From Sorex araneus (taxonomy: Eukaryota > Chordata > Mammalia > Eulipotyphla > Soricidae), in the NCBI RefSeq assembly GCF_027595985.1, contig NC_073311.1, positions 29,725,892 to 29,789,891 on the forward strand: a stretch of 64,000 bases of DNA, written 5' to 3'. Of this stretch, positions 11,138 through 21,740 are shown piece after piece; the first letter of the stretch is position 1, and every line of letters begins with the position of its first letter. The position numbers and the translations under genes were made by a program. The notes under the pieces were generated by a model. The model had not been told where the DNA came from. It was given only the letters and a program-made list of their open reading frames with translations, and did not search any database.

Positions 11138-11404
11138 AAGAATTGCTAGATTGCATGGGAGCACTATTTTTACTTTTCTGAGAAATTTCCATACTGTTTT
11201 GCAAAGGAGTTGAATTAGGCAACATTTCCACCAACCGTAGATAAGAATTCTTGCTGACCCCATCCCCACCACCACCTCCAGTTTCTTGTATGTGCTATTC
11301 TCACTGGGGTGAAATTATATCTCATGATCTTGTGCTTCCATGGTCTTCCTTCCTATAAATTGCTTCATGTTTCCATTCAGACACTATGGTTATCTTTGAG
11401 AACA

Positions 11405-11440
11405 TGTGTGTGTATATATGTATGTGTGTGTGTGTGTGTT
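11405..11440. repeat. (TG)n-rich tract
   Basis: TG repeat interrupted by TATATATG. Confidence 0.9.
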
Positions 11441-11889
11441 TGGTGTTCAGTGGCCATGAGCCACTACCCCACCCCAGCCAGCTGCTGCCACCAACAGATA
11501 CATAAGGAGGGAACAGGGCCACCACACTGCTCAGTAATCAGTCGCTGTTTATTTCATTCCCCCCACGTGCCTCACTGTGCACCCCATTCCAGTTTCCCCC
11601 AGGCCCTTATTTCCATCTCATCCTGACCCTCATGCTAGTCTTGCTGTCACCAGTCTCACAGCCTTAATTATCAACCCAATTCCCCAGAGTTCGGGGTAGC
11701 AACTACATAGGTGTGGTTGTAAAATCAACGGATGCAAAGTCCTTCCCTCCGGAGAAGCTTCTTCTAGGACAAATTCTCATCCAGCAGAGTGATCTGCCTA
11801 AGTGTGAAATACCTTCTAGGGGTGTATTTCTCCTTTCCTTAGTCCAATAACCACTTAAAAAGTCATCTTAATTCTACTTCTTAATAATA
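11441..11889. other. Unclassified stretch
   Basis: GTTTATTTCATT at 11546-11557 could be a reverse polyadenylation signal of an LTR, but nothing else confirms it. Confidence 0.3.
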
Positions 11890-12045
11890 CTGGACTGGAG
11901 CGATAGCACAGCGCGTGGGGCATTTGCCTTGCTCACGGCTGACCCTGGTTCGATTCCTCCATTCCTCTTGGAGAGCCTGACAAGCTACGGAGAGTATCCT
12001 GCCTGCATAGGAGAGCTTGGCCAGCTACCTGTGGCATATTCGATA
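11890..12045 (+). mobile_element. Type-2 SINE, 3'-truncated
   Basis: Head (CTGGAGCGATAGCACAGCG, B box GGTTCGATTCC) and type-2 body to GGCATATTCGATATG. The AATGGAGACG and CAGTG end blocks are missing. Confidence 0.88.
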
Positions 12046-12489
12046 TGAATAATATTAGTCATTTTATATTGATGCAGAAAGAGATATATTAAGTTTAAAG
12101 GGTATCTCTCCTGGGGACACCTTGCTATAGATCCCAGACTACAGTCCTCAGGACAGGCTAGTCCTTCCTAACCCCAGCAGGCTCCTTATCCAGTTGTTTC
12201 TCTTTGGATCATAACAGAATTTGTCCATGACTATACTCTTTCTTTTTTTTGGCAACTCATCTTTTTATTGCTCTTCACTTAATCCTCCAGTTTAGTTTAT
12301 TTCATTAACATTTTATAGATGACATTGTAACCTCAACACTGCATCTTTCTTTCTGAAACCCTAAGGAATTAGTTAGTAATGGTGGCAGGATTATTTTACC
12401 TCTGCAGACTAAGTTGACGTTTCTGCCTGTGAAACACGTAACGTTTCTAAGAAAGTTTCAAAACAGGGCAGGATAACAGCAGCGTCTGA
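12046..12489. other. Unannotated stretch
   Basis: No feature recognised. Confidence 0.5.
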
Positions 12490-12770
12490 GTGTTCACAGC
12501 ACTCCTATTTATCTTCACAACAACCTCGAGACAGTCACCTATTAAGTTTTCTCCAATTTAAAGATGGGGAAACTATGCCCAGCCAGAAGTGATCCTGGCA
12601 CACTGCTAGGAGTAAGCCTGAGCACCGCTGGGTGTGGGTCCCCCCCCAAAAAAAAAAAAAAAACAGGGGAAACTGACTCTCAGAAGTTGTGGCCTTCTCA
12701 AGTTCCAAGAAGTAATAAAATGTCAGGAATTTAAACTTTATTCTGCTACCAAAGGAGGGTCCCAATGAAG
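12490..12770 (-). mobile_element. MIR, split by a SINE
   Basis: Reverse MIR order: CTTCACAACAACCTCGAGA, AAAGATGGGGAAACT, then after the insertion CTGACTCTCAGAAG, TTCTCAAG and TCAGGAATTTAAAC. Its right end overlaps the start of the inverted repeat at 12752. Confidence 0.55.
12575..12665 (+). mobile_element. Type-1 SINE, 5'-truncated, with TSD
   Basis: Only the 3' body (AGGAGTAAGCCTGAGCACCG, GGGTGTGGGTCC) and an A tail remain. The 9-bp TSD GGGGAAACT lies at 12566-12574 and 12666-12674, inside the MIR. Confidence 0.82.
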
Positions 12771-13006
12771 GGACTTGGATGAACCCAGGGAAAGCTATAA
12801 ATTACCCTGTCATCGACATGGTTCAGGTCAAGCACCGTAAAACTTATAATAAGTTAAGAGTATAGACACAATTGTGCCCCAGAAGACTATGACTATACTC
12901 TTAATTTATTATAAGTTTTACCGTGCTTGACCTGAACCACGTCGATGCCAGGGTAATTTATAGCTTTCCCTGGGTTCATCCAAGTCCCTTCATTGGGACC
13001 CTCCTT
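12752..13006. repeat. Near-perfect 114-bp inverted repeat (long hairpin)
   Basis: Left arm 12752-12865 and right arm 12893-13006 are reverse complements of equal length with four mismatches, one of them a G-U wobble in RNA. The loop is 27 nt. The outer 46 bp match perfectly. No poly(A), SINE or L1 sequence is seen in the arms, though the left border touches the end of a MIR. If transcribed it would give a very stable dsRNA stem. Confidence 0.95.
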
Positions 13007-13604
13007 CTGGGGTACTAGAAACTAAGAACAACTGAGGCTTAAGTCGGGTAAATATGACAGATGCCCAGGAGTAAATACCATTTGGAGTCAGTTAACTCCC
13101 AGTTACAAAAGCATAGCATTAACTGTCTTCCTGTGTCTATATAAAAGGGACATTGCTCTAAAGTAAATTATGCGAAGGACTTAAGGGAAAAAGAAAAGCA
13201 ATATTTCACTTACAAATACAAAATCCAGAGTCCTTAGAAGGATCTGACTTTGTAAGTCACAGGGTCAGATTTTTGGATACAGGTGATTAATGTATAGGGG
13301 AAGCAGAACACAGAGGAGAAGTTAAAGATAAATACAGAGGAATGGGAAGTGCCTCTGGAGCACTGTGATGGGTTTAACCAATAAAACTCAGCTGCATGCA
13401 GCAAGGGAGAAAGGACAAAGGAGAAAGAAAAAACCAATGTAAAACCTAAATATTTAGAACTATTATCCAACAAACATGAGCTTCACATCCTTTAGTCTGC
13501 TCACTTGTTGCCAATAAAGCTCTTTCTGGACTATCAGCCATGTCTGTCCTTACACTGGCCTCAAGCAACAATGAAGCCAAACCTTCAGTTACAATAACAT
13601 TCCT
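13007..13604. other. Unannotated stretch
   Basis: No feature recognised. Confidence 0.5.
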
Positions 13605-13685
13605 GAATTGCGACAATAAATGTCTCTAGATATTGTCATATCTCCCAGAAGAAAAGAGTGGCAAAATTATGCTAGTTGAGAGCAA
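13605..13685 (+). mobile_element. MER5-like DNA transposon fragment
   Basis: AAATGTCTCTAGATATTG, then ATCTCCCAGAAG, then GGCAAAATTATGCTAGTTGAGAG follow the order of the MER5A (hAT-Charlie) 3' end. Identified by eye only. Confidence 0.5.
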
Positions 13686-14284
13686 ATATTGTTCGAAAAT
13701 ATTTTTTAGCAATTTTATTTTTTATAAAATGGGAAAAGACAGTAACAAATTTTGATTCTATTAAAATGTTCACTCTTTTTCTCAGGTGATGTGAAGTTGG
13801 TCAGAATACTACAAGAGTTCTAAAACTCAGTAGTCCTAGGGACAAAGGGACAAAAGGGGAACAGGCAGGGTAAGATTAGAAATATGTCTCTAAAGAAAGG
13901 AAATATCTGGATGGAATGTTGTGAGAGGGACTTAGGTGGTGCCTGATAACCTGGATGAAATAGACTCTGCTCACTGGACAGCAGAAGATAATCATCTCAT
14001 CATCCTCTCCCCTGATTTAATGACCCACGTTCTGAAACAAAATAAAGAAATGCTCATTGTGCCCTTTGTTAAAAAGATATAAAGAGAGAAAGGTTTCTGC
14101 CTTTCACTGGAATCTTCTTTAGGAGACACCCCTCTCATAATCCCAGAGTTTCTATGCAATAATTTCCCTTCCCTTAAATAATGTTTGTTGTCATTTTGGT
14201 CACCAGATATCTGGTCTCTTGCTTTCGATTTTAACTGCTTGAGTAAAAAAACCTGAGTCCCTACACCCACTATAACAGTACTAC
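13686..14284. other. Unannotated stretch
   Basis: The reverse 92-codon frame at 13992-14270 has no support. Nothing else seen. Confidence 0.5.
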
Positions 14285-14438
14285 AAATTTTTTTAGCTAA
14301 ACTGAGATATAATCAGCATGTATCATTGTATTGTTTTAAACTGTACAACGTATTTTTATTTTTTGTATATTGTGAAGTTACAACTGTAAAATTAGCATCC
14401 GTCACCATACATAAATATATTTATGTTCTTAAATATTG
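14285..14438. mobile_element. Ancient L1 3'-end fragment
   Basis: ACTGAGATATAATCAGCATG and TTAGCATCCGTCACCATACAT resemble the 3' ends of old L1M families. Orientation is uncertain. Confidence 0.4.
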
Positions 14439-14439
14439 T

Positions 14440-14982
14440 AGAGAGTCTCTTGCCTGCATGTCTGGCTGTCTTCCCCGGGGCTCCTCAGAGGGGATGGACT
14501 CCAGCTTCCCTCCCTGCCCCGTGCAGAGCTCCCGGTGGCTGAAGACCACCGGAACCTAGCCACAGCCATGCTCAAGGCCCCTCTCCACACGTTTGGACAG
14601 GCCTCATGCATGAAGGTACCGGCAGTGGAACCCAGATGTGTGTAATCCCATCAACCACCAACATCCAGAGACTTAAAAGTAAACTCCCAGAAGCTGATAT
14701 TTTATGACCTACTTTTCCCTCTGGGAGAAACTCGAAAGTTACTGAGACCACATGAGACAGCCTCGAAAGCTTCCCATGGTGTATCTATATGCCAACGCCA
14801 GTAACCAGCTGAATCTCATTCCCCTGACCCTGAAGGAGCCTCCAATGCTGCATCGTTGGGATGGCCGAGAAGAGAGAGGTTCTAAGATCTCAGGAATAGG
14901 ACAAATGTAGAGGTTACTGAGACCACTCGAGCCACTCTACAATCAACGGGATTTCAGGATTTCGTGATTTGTGTGAAAGATG
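14440..14982 (+). repeat. Long composite SINE-like repeat, copy 1
   Basis: Begins GAGAGTCTCTTGCC and shares its full length with 28426-28949 and most of 51712-52406. The 5' part is unrelated to the other SINEs. The 3' part (CCCTCTGGGAGAAACTCG, CCATGGTGTATCTATATGCC, AATCAACGGGATTT) parallels the type-2 SINE body, with extra sequence inserted. The 77-codon open frame inside it is not conserved as a protein. Confidence 0.85.
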
Positions 14983-15030
14983 GCAAGTTAAGATGCACTT
15001 GCTTAGAAATTTTCCAGTACACAATACATT

Positions 15031-15184
15031 AAGGCCTGAAGAGATAGTACAGCAGTCAGGGTACTTGCCTTACATATAGGCAACTAGGTAAAATCCCCAG
15101 TAACATATGGTTCCCCCAGCACCTCAGTAGTTGAGCACAGAGATAGAAGTAAACCCTCAGTACAGGGGGGTGTGGCCCCAAACA
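15031..15184 (+). mobile_element. Diverged type-1 SINE
   Basis: GCCTGAAGAGATAGTACAGC head, ACATATGGTTCCCCCAGCACC body and GGGTGTGGCCCC end. The A tail has been replaced by an ACATATAC tract. Confidence 0.75.
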
Positions 15185-15204
15185 TATACATACATCCATA
15201 TGTG

Positions 15205-15242
15205 TTTGTGTATATATATATATATATATATGTGCATATATA
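15205..15242. repeat. (TA)n/(TG)n microsatellite
   Basis: Follows the SINE end and probably grew from its tail. Confidence 0.9.
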
Positions 15243-15341
15243 TCATTGTTAACTATATTTGCCTCAGTATACATTATTCCCCAGAGTTTTTTTTAACTGA
15301 ATTTTACTGTTTGTGGTTAATCCCTCTTATTGCATGTAGAG

Positions 15342-15369
15342 ATGGGGTGGGGGTGGGGATGGGGGTGGA
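15342..15369 (+). repeat. G-rich tract
   Basis: Five runs of four to five G separated by one or two bases fit a G-quadruplex pattern. Confidence 0.6.
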
Positions 15370-16097
15370 AGCGAGTAATGTACACTGGAGGAAAATGCTG
15401 TCTAGAAACTATGCCAGAACAAATATATGAAGGTCTCTGACACATTGAACCCATTCTGAGGAACCAGAGAAAATCACTGAGGTACAGAATTCCAGGGTTA
15501 GAGCCCAGCTGGACCACCGCCCCCAGTAGGAGAGGACCCACTGCTGAAAAATTGCCACACAAAGAATATTAAATGAAAACCATCAACAACTCCAAGGTTT
15601 CCCCCTTAGCAAACATCCTAGAAACAGACTTTTGGTGGTGGGGGATGCGGGGTTGGGAAGTCTGGGACAACTATATAAACTAACTTGATAGAGAAAAAGG
15701 TGCATGTACCAGCAACTCTTTCTGTGATATAGATTTTCTTCCTTTAGGGCTCATTTCCCCATTCTGAGAAATCACACACATCTGCCAGAGATATCTACCT
15801 TGTTTTTTCCACTCTAGAGGGCACCAAGTTCTCTCTTGAGCACATCTCTTTTCCTCCCCTTAATTCCTTGGTAAACTTATTTGACTTCACTATTTGTATA
15901 CGCCTGAAATTCTTCTCTGTGAAGGAAGGTGAGAAGCCTGCAAAGCCTGTGTAAGATTGAGGACTAACTTTCCTTTCCTAAAATAAAGCAATTCAGTGCA
16001 TCCTGGGTTCCAGAGCTCTCCAAGTGGTGGGACCATTCCCACTGCTGGGCAAGACAAGTAGGACTCAGGATAGTTTGACAATTGCCTTCTGGAGCTC
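15370..16097. other. Unannotated stretch
   Basis: No feature recognised. Confidence 0.5.
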
Positions 16098-16183
16098 GTG
16101 GGATATAAGTTCTGAATCATGCAGGTACTCAAAGCAAAGCTAGTGGGGTATAAGGTCTGAACCATGCAGGTACTCAAAGCAAA
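16098..16183. repeat. Tandem duplication, about 43 bp x 2
   Basis: Both units run GTGGG(A/G)TATAAG.TCTGAA.CATGCAGGTACTCAAAGCAAA with a few differences. Confidence 0.9.
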
Positions 16184-16204
16184 CTTTCATCAGTCCTAAA
16201 TTTC

Positions 16205-16247
16205 CTAGGCATGTCCCCAAGTGACCAATGCTTGGGGACATGCCTAG
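16205..16247. repeat. Perfect 17-bp inverted repeat
   Basis: Arms CTAGGCATGTCCCCAAG (16205-16221) and CTTGGGGACATGCCTAG (16231-16247) with a 9-nt loop. There is no following T run, so it is not a terminator-like structure. Confidence 0.95.
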
Positions 16248-16334
16248 TATGCTACAGAAGTGAAAGGGTGGAATGCCAAGAGAATTCAGTTGGTTAGTTT
16301 AAATCTAGCCTATAAAAATAGGTATGCTACCAGC

Positions 16335-16676
16335 AAACATCTCCCATGCAGAGTGACCCCTTCCAACCATCATTGTCATTGTCAAAATGGTCCCTTCTCT
16401 ATCCCAACTGCCCTCTCCCTTAGCCCTTGAGGAAGGTTTCCAACCATGAACCAATCCTTCTGGTCCTTGTTTTACTGTCTTTGGGTATTAATTTCTTAAT
16501 ATCATTCTGGTGTATGTATGTGTGTTTATACCACAAATGAATGCAGTTATTCTATGTCTGTCCTTCTCCTTCTGACTTATTTCATGAGCATATTTCCATG
16601 TCCAAGTGGGCAATGAACTAAATATAATGGCCTCTCAGTATCTGTATTGCAAACCATATGTCCAAAAGGAGAGGGA

Positions 16677-16725
<49 letters not shown>

Positions 16726-16885
16726 AAAGTGCCTGGCAGAGAAGCAGGCTGGGGGAAGGGGGATGTGGGGACAGAGAAATAAAGATGATATTGGTGGTGG
16801 GAAATGTACACTGGTGGAGAGATGGGTGTTGGAACATTGTATGACTGAAACCCAATCATGAAAGCTTTGTTCAATAACAAATCGA
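16335..16885 (+). mobile_element. L1-A 3' end with 5' inversion
   Basis: The left part (about 16335-16605) is L1-A 3'-region sequence in reverse. The right part (about 16606-16885) is the adjacent downstream L1 segment in forward orientation. This is the layout left by twin priming. The (GA)n at 16683 is an expansion of the GAGAGAGAG tract normally in the L1-A 3' UTR. Confidence 0.8.
16683..16722. repeat. (GA)n microsatellite inside L1
   Basis: About 20 GA units at the position of a short GA tract in sister L1 copies. Confidence 0.97.
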
Positions 16886-17470
16886 CACAACTGAATACTA
16901 TGCAGCTGTTAGGAGAGATAAAGTCATGAAATTTGCTTATAAATGGATGGACATGGAGAGTATCATGCTAAGTGAAATAAGTCAGAAAGAGAGGGACAGA
17001 CATAGAAGGACTGCACTCCTTTATGGAATATAGAATAACATCACATGAGGCTAACACCCAAGGACAGTAGATACAAGGGCCAGGAGGATTTCCCCATAGC
17101 TGAAAGACTGCTTCATGAGCGGAGGGGAGAAGGCAGATGGAATAGAGAAGGGATAACTAAGAAAATGATGGCTGGAGGAACCACTTGGGATGGGAGATGC
17201 ATGCCGAAAATACATAATGGACCAAACATGATGACCTCTCAGTGTCTGTGTTGCAAGCCATAATGCCCCAAAGTAGAGAGAGAGTATGGGGAATGTTGTC
17301 TGCCATGGAGACAGGGGGAGGGTGGGAAATTGGGGGGTATACCCGGGATATTGGTGGTGGGGAATGTGCACTGGTGGAGCGATGGGTGTTTAATCATTGT
17401 GAGATTGTAACCCAAACATGAAAGCTTGTAGCTATCTCACAGTGATTCAATAAAATTTTAAAAAGATAAA
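16886..17470 (+). mobile_element. L1-A 3' end, 5'-truncated
   Basis: Begins in the last ORF2 codons (CTGAATACTATGCAGC) and runs through the whole L1-A 3' UTR to GTGATTCAATAAAATTTT and an A-rich tail. It closely matches 36020-36600. Confidence 0.92.
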
Positions 17471-19005
17471 GATAAATCCCCCAAAAAATAAAAAGAAATT
17501 AGATCTATTACTCTATAGCATTATATTATACAGGAATTAAAAAATGTAGTATTTTCAAAAAAAAAAGTTTTGCTATCAAAATAGATAATAGGGTTACTAG
17601 AGGGTGAGAGATGGTAGCAGATAAAAGGAAACCCTGAGGCCTTCACTGTTTCTCTTCACATACACCTAGGCTGACTGCAGGATCAGGTAGGGCCTGTGCA
17701 CTGACAGATCACTTGGGGCCACAGGTTCATTGGGATACTAGTCCTCCTGAGGATTCCTGATCCTTTAATAAGGATTTCTAATTAGGCCTCTCTGAATGGT
17801 GCTTATCTGCTTCTCCCAAGACCCCTACACAAAGGCGGGGCTTGAGCTCCCAGGCTCTGGCAAGGTACTAAGCACAAGAGTCTCTCACCCATGAACACAT
17901 AGATATGGTCAGAGACTAGAAAAGGGACCACTGGGGTATAATTTAGTTATCAAGAGGCTCAGCAACAGGTACAGAGTATAGGGACACACATAAAGAATTG
18001 CACAGGGACAAGATCATGGCATCATCCATGAGCAGATAACAAGGGTCAGAATTCAGGACTCAAGATACTTAGGGCATGGTAAAGGGACTGTCCTATGATT
18101 CACTCATTCTTTGTGGAATATCTGTATCTATACAATAAAGAATATGTGTCTGGCACAAAATATCTTCTTATTGTTACCTCACTTACATGACTAACATTTC
18201 ACTTCCCTGTCCTCCCATTAACAAAATTAAGATAAATTACCTTAGTTTTCCAGTCTGGTATGTAATGAGCTTAAAAGATGCCATCCCATTCTTTAAGAAA
18301 AAAAAAAAGTAAGTCGAATAAGCTGAAAAACATCAAAAATTCCTTTTAGATCTCTCAAAAGAAATGAAGTCACAGGCAAAACACTGCCCCCCAGATGGGA
18401 AGGTAGACACTCAGATAACAAAGCATCACAATTTAGCAGAGCAAAAGCTTTTGCAGAAACTAGTGCTGGGGCAGAAAAACCTGAAGAACCGCTGATGAAT
18501 TGCTGGAGGCTCAATGTAGACAACTATGAAAGATAAAATCCCCACAAGGAGTTTGCCTCCAGGAGCCCATCTAGGTCCTCACAGTGGAAATCAGAGAAAA
18601 TGCTTCCAGCAGGAGAAAAGCAACCACTTTGAAAAAACACAACAGCGTTCGAAGCTTCTTAACAGGACCTGCTCTCAGAAGAAACTATTTTATCAGAGCC
18701 TAACTCACTGCAGTTTTGTCAAAGTCTAATCTACCTTAGGACGGAGAAATAGCCAACTCCAGCTGCCTCTAGAATTTCTGCCCCAACTAATGGGATAAAA
18801 AACATTGAAAAACACTGATGAAACTCGAAGTTTCAGGGGCATAGACTCAGGAAAGATTGAGATTTAATCATAGAACTGTAAATGGCTTCCCTGCCCCGCC
18901 TCACTGCACCACTATATCACAAAAAGCTTCTCTTTGACACAATACACCATGCTGCCTCTCAGCAAAAATCACAAGCACACTAATAGTCAAAAAACAAACA
19001 AACAC
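17471..19005. other. Unannotated stretch
   Basis: No SINE, L1 or exon recognised beyond short A-runs. The minus-strand frame at 18293-18523 ends in a poly-T stretch and is not supported. Confidence 0.45.
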
Positions 19006-19180
19006 AGGGGCTGGAGTGATAGCACAGTGGGTAGGGCATTTGCCTTGCATGCGACCAACCCTGGTTTGATTCCTAGCTTCCCATTTGGTCTACTGAGCAC
19101 CGCCAGGAGTAATCCCTGAGTGCAGAGCCAGGAGTAACCCCTGAGCACCACCAGGTGTGAATCAAAAAAAAAAAAAAAGA
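19006..19180 (+). mobile_element. Type-1 SINE, full length
   Basis: GGGGCTGGAGTGATAGCACA head, B box GGTTTGATTCC, complete body and a 15-nt A tail. Confidence 0.92.
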
Positions 19181-19768
19181 GAGAAAAAAACACCATTTTG
19201 GGAGGATTGGACATTATCTCAGGGGGTATAGCATTTGCCTTACATAGAGAAGGCAGAAGTTTGAGCTTTGATCTGCACTGCTCCCCAAACGCTTCTGCAA
19301 ATGGCCCTGGAGGCGCCTAAGCACCATACTGAACTGAACTCTAGTGTTGCCGATGACAACCCATTAGACCAGGAAGGACCAAGCGAGCACTAAAAGGTCC
19401 TGAGAAACGGGTGTTTATTTCATGCCAGCTGGCTCAGACAAAGTAGCGTCTCAAGTTTTTGAGCAATGAGCACATGCAAGTCATGGGAATATATACTTGT
19501 ACTAGTTCTGAATGTATGTCATTAAACAAAAGTTTCATGTGAAGAAGCAGGAAAGAGGGGATTGTATTTTCCTTCTAGGGAAGTGGTATATACCAATTCT
19601 CTGCTTCTGGAAGTCCCTGCCATATTAGTATCAAATCTTCAGACCCACACAGCCTGATCGAGTTCCTCTGGGTCCTTTGAGAACTGCTTGGAGAGAAAAG
19701 AAAAGAAGAGAGGAGAGGAGGAGAGGAGAGGGAGAAGAAGGGAGAAGAAACACAGAGGTTAAACAAGT
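19181..19768. other. Possible old SINE, then purine tract
   Basis: GGGGTATAGCATTTGCCTTAC at 19219-19239 looks like a decayed tRNA-type SINE head. An AGGAG/GAAGA purine tract occupies 19690-19750. Confidence 0.4.
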
Positions 19769-20012
19769 AGTACTATCATCCCACTGTTCATCGATTTGCT
19801 CGAGCAGGTATAAGTAACGTCTCCATTGTGAGACTTGTTACGTTTTTGGCATAGCAAATATGCCACGGGTAGCTTTCCAGGCTCTGCCCTGCGGGAAGCA
19901 TACCCAGAAAGGCAGCTTTCTGGGCTCTCTGAGAGGGATGGAGGAATCAAACCCCGGTCGGCCACCCACGTGCAGGGCAAACGCCCTACCCACTGTGCTA
20001 TCACTCCAGTCC
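19769..20012 (-). mobile_element. Type-2 SINE, nearly full length
   Basis: Reverse order is complete, from CTATCATCCCACTGTTCATC to CACTGTGCTATCACTCCAG. It carries a small internal duplication around GGCAGCTTTCTGGG. Confidence 0.92.
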
Positions 20013-20368
20013 AGATAAAACAGGTACCAAAATGAATTATCAGACCATGGATTTTTCTTTAAACAATGATTAGTTGGTTAAGAGTTTTACTAGATAATGG
20101 TAGACAACAGCTAAGAGGCCGATGGGTAGTGTAAGCAGAGAGAAAATTACTTCATGAGTTCTAAATATAAAATGCTAGATATAAAAGAAACTTGAGTAGA
20201 AATAAGGACTACATATGATAGACTAAATATCATATAAAGTGATTGGAAAGAACATTGCTGTTTTATGGCTTTGCCAATGGCAGAAGTAACTCCCACCAGG
20301 GAAGGAATGGGGTTCTCAGTGACGTACGGAAAGTGAAGAGGAGGAGAGAGGCAGCAGTCTTGAAAAGA

Positions 20369-21210
20369 CCTGAGTCTTTAGTCTCAAAGGCCTGCAGGCT
20401 TCCAGACACCCATTCCCTCCCCACTCCACCCCTCACCCCTACCCCCCACCATCCCAATTAGGCCTGCAAAGATGATGTGACAATAGAATTTCCAAAACTA
20501 AAATAAAGACCAAAAAGACTCCAACTCTGTGCACCAGGAAGTGCTTGGGAAATTTAGAAATGATAAAGTCTGCAATGAGCCCCTGCAACTGAGTGCAGCC
20601 CTCACATCTCACCAGCTCCAGAACATCAAATTCACCTGGGGATCACTGGTTGTGACTGGCTTGGCAAAAGGACTCATCATCCAAATTCCCAGAGAGCCTT
20701 GGAACCCATGTTGGAGGTTGGACTTGTTTTTTGCAGGAAAAGAAGTCACTAAATCCCACCTAGGAGTTCCAGAATCATTTCTTCCCTCACAGAGAAGAAT
20801 TTTAGGAGAGGAACAGTGAAGTAAAACAAGTTTATTTAGGAAATAAAGGAAAGGGAACATATAGGCTTGTCCAGTGTGGCTAAAAACACAGAGTGGTTAA
20901 GTATGGTATTTGCCTTAACCACCTTTGTCCCAAATTCTTTACAAAAATAGGAATTAATGGGGTTTTCCCTGGGGAAAAGCATTATCCTTTTGATGGTCCG
21001 ATCTTCAGTTGGTTCCACTGACTCTGTGCGTTCCTTCCTCCTCACCTCCCAAGGATCTATCCTTGCTTAGGCCTGGAATTCAGATTCTCAATTGTTTTAC
21101 AGGCTCCTGAGTCTTTGTCTCAAAGGTATGCAGGCTTCCAGACACCCATCCCAATTAGGCCTGCAACAATGATGCGAAGAACTTCCAAAACTGAAAAATA
21201 AACACCAAAA
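20369..21210. repeat. Direct repeat pair 737 bp apart
   Basis: Copies at 20369-20516 and 21106-21210 share CCTGAGTCTTTGTCTCAAAGG, GCAGGCTTCCAGACACCCA, AATTAGGCCTGCAA and TTCCAAAACTGAAA-like blocks. The first has about 38 extra C-rich bases. The sequence between has LTR-like features in reverse (AAGTTTATTTAGG). A segmental tandem duplication and LTR remnants are both possible. Confidence 0.7.
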
Positions 21211-21489
21211 TAAAATAGTATCAAAACACTGTAGAACAAATAAAAGAATATGTAACATACATAATGGGAATACCAAAACATTAAAAGAAAGAACAAATGC
21301 TTCACATAATATAGGAATATTTGGGGGGAAGGAGTGGGGGTAGGGAAGGAAGGGGGAATTAAGGAAAGAAAACAAGAGATTTTATCTGAGAGTAATGATG
21401 GATGGAATACCTCAGGGACAGACTTAATAAGTGGCCAAAGTGGTAATCATAATCTGCCTGTCTCAACTGAATGCCCTGCGGGCCTTTTA

Positions 21490-21740
21490 CATCCTGCAGG
21501 CCTCAGGCCCCACAGGTAAAAATTAAGTCTGGGCTTTCACAGCAAAAGAAAAAGTATGCAGTCTCACCTCCCTGGTTACAAAGATATAAAACTGGGGATA
21601 GCCTCTCCTCATGGCTCTCCCACTAACTTTCCTGTTTCTCTCCTTTCTTTCCATTCCCCTTTAAATAAATCCGTTTGCATCTGGCTAACCCTGTCCAGTC
21701 TCTGGGTTTCAGTCTATACCTGTTGCAACATAAATGATGT
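21490..21740 (+). mobile_element. Putative solo LTR (endogenous retrovirus-like)
   Basis: TATAAAA (21585-21591) lies about 75 bp before AATAAA (21664-21669), followed by a pyrimidine-rich U5-like stretch. The spacing fits an LTR promoter and poly(A) pair. No viral genes are present and the borders were not found. Confidence 0.4.

Larger units (their letters stand above)
10010..11330 (-). mobile_element. Old L1 3' end, minus strand
   Basis: The reverse L1 3' UTR and ORF2 C-terminal region show typical antisense phrases (TAGTATTCTATTGTGTATATG, CCATACTGTTTTGCA). It is more diverged than the L1-A copies and is split by two SINEs. Borders are approximate. Confidence 0.7.
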
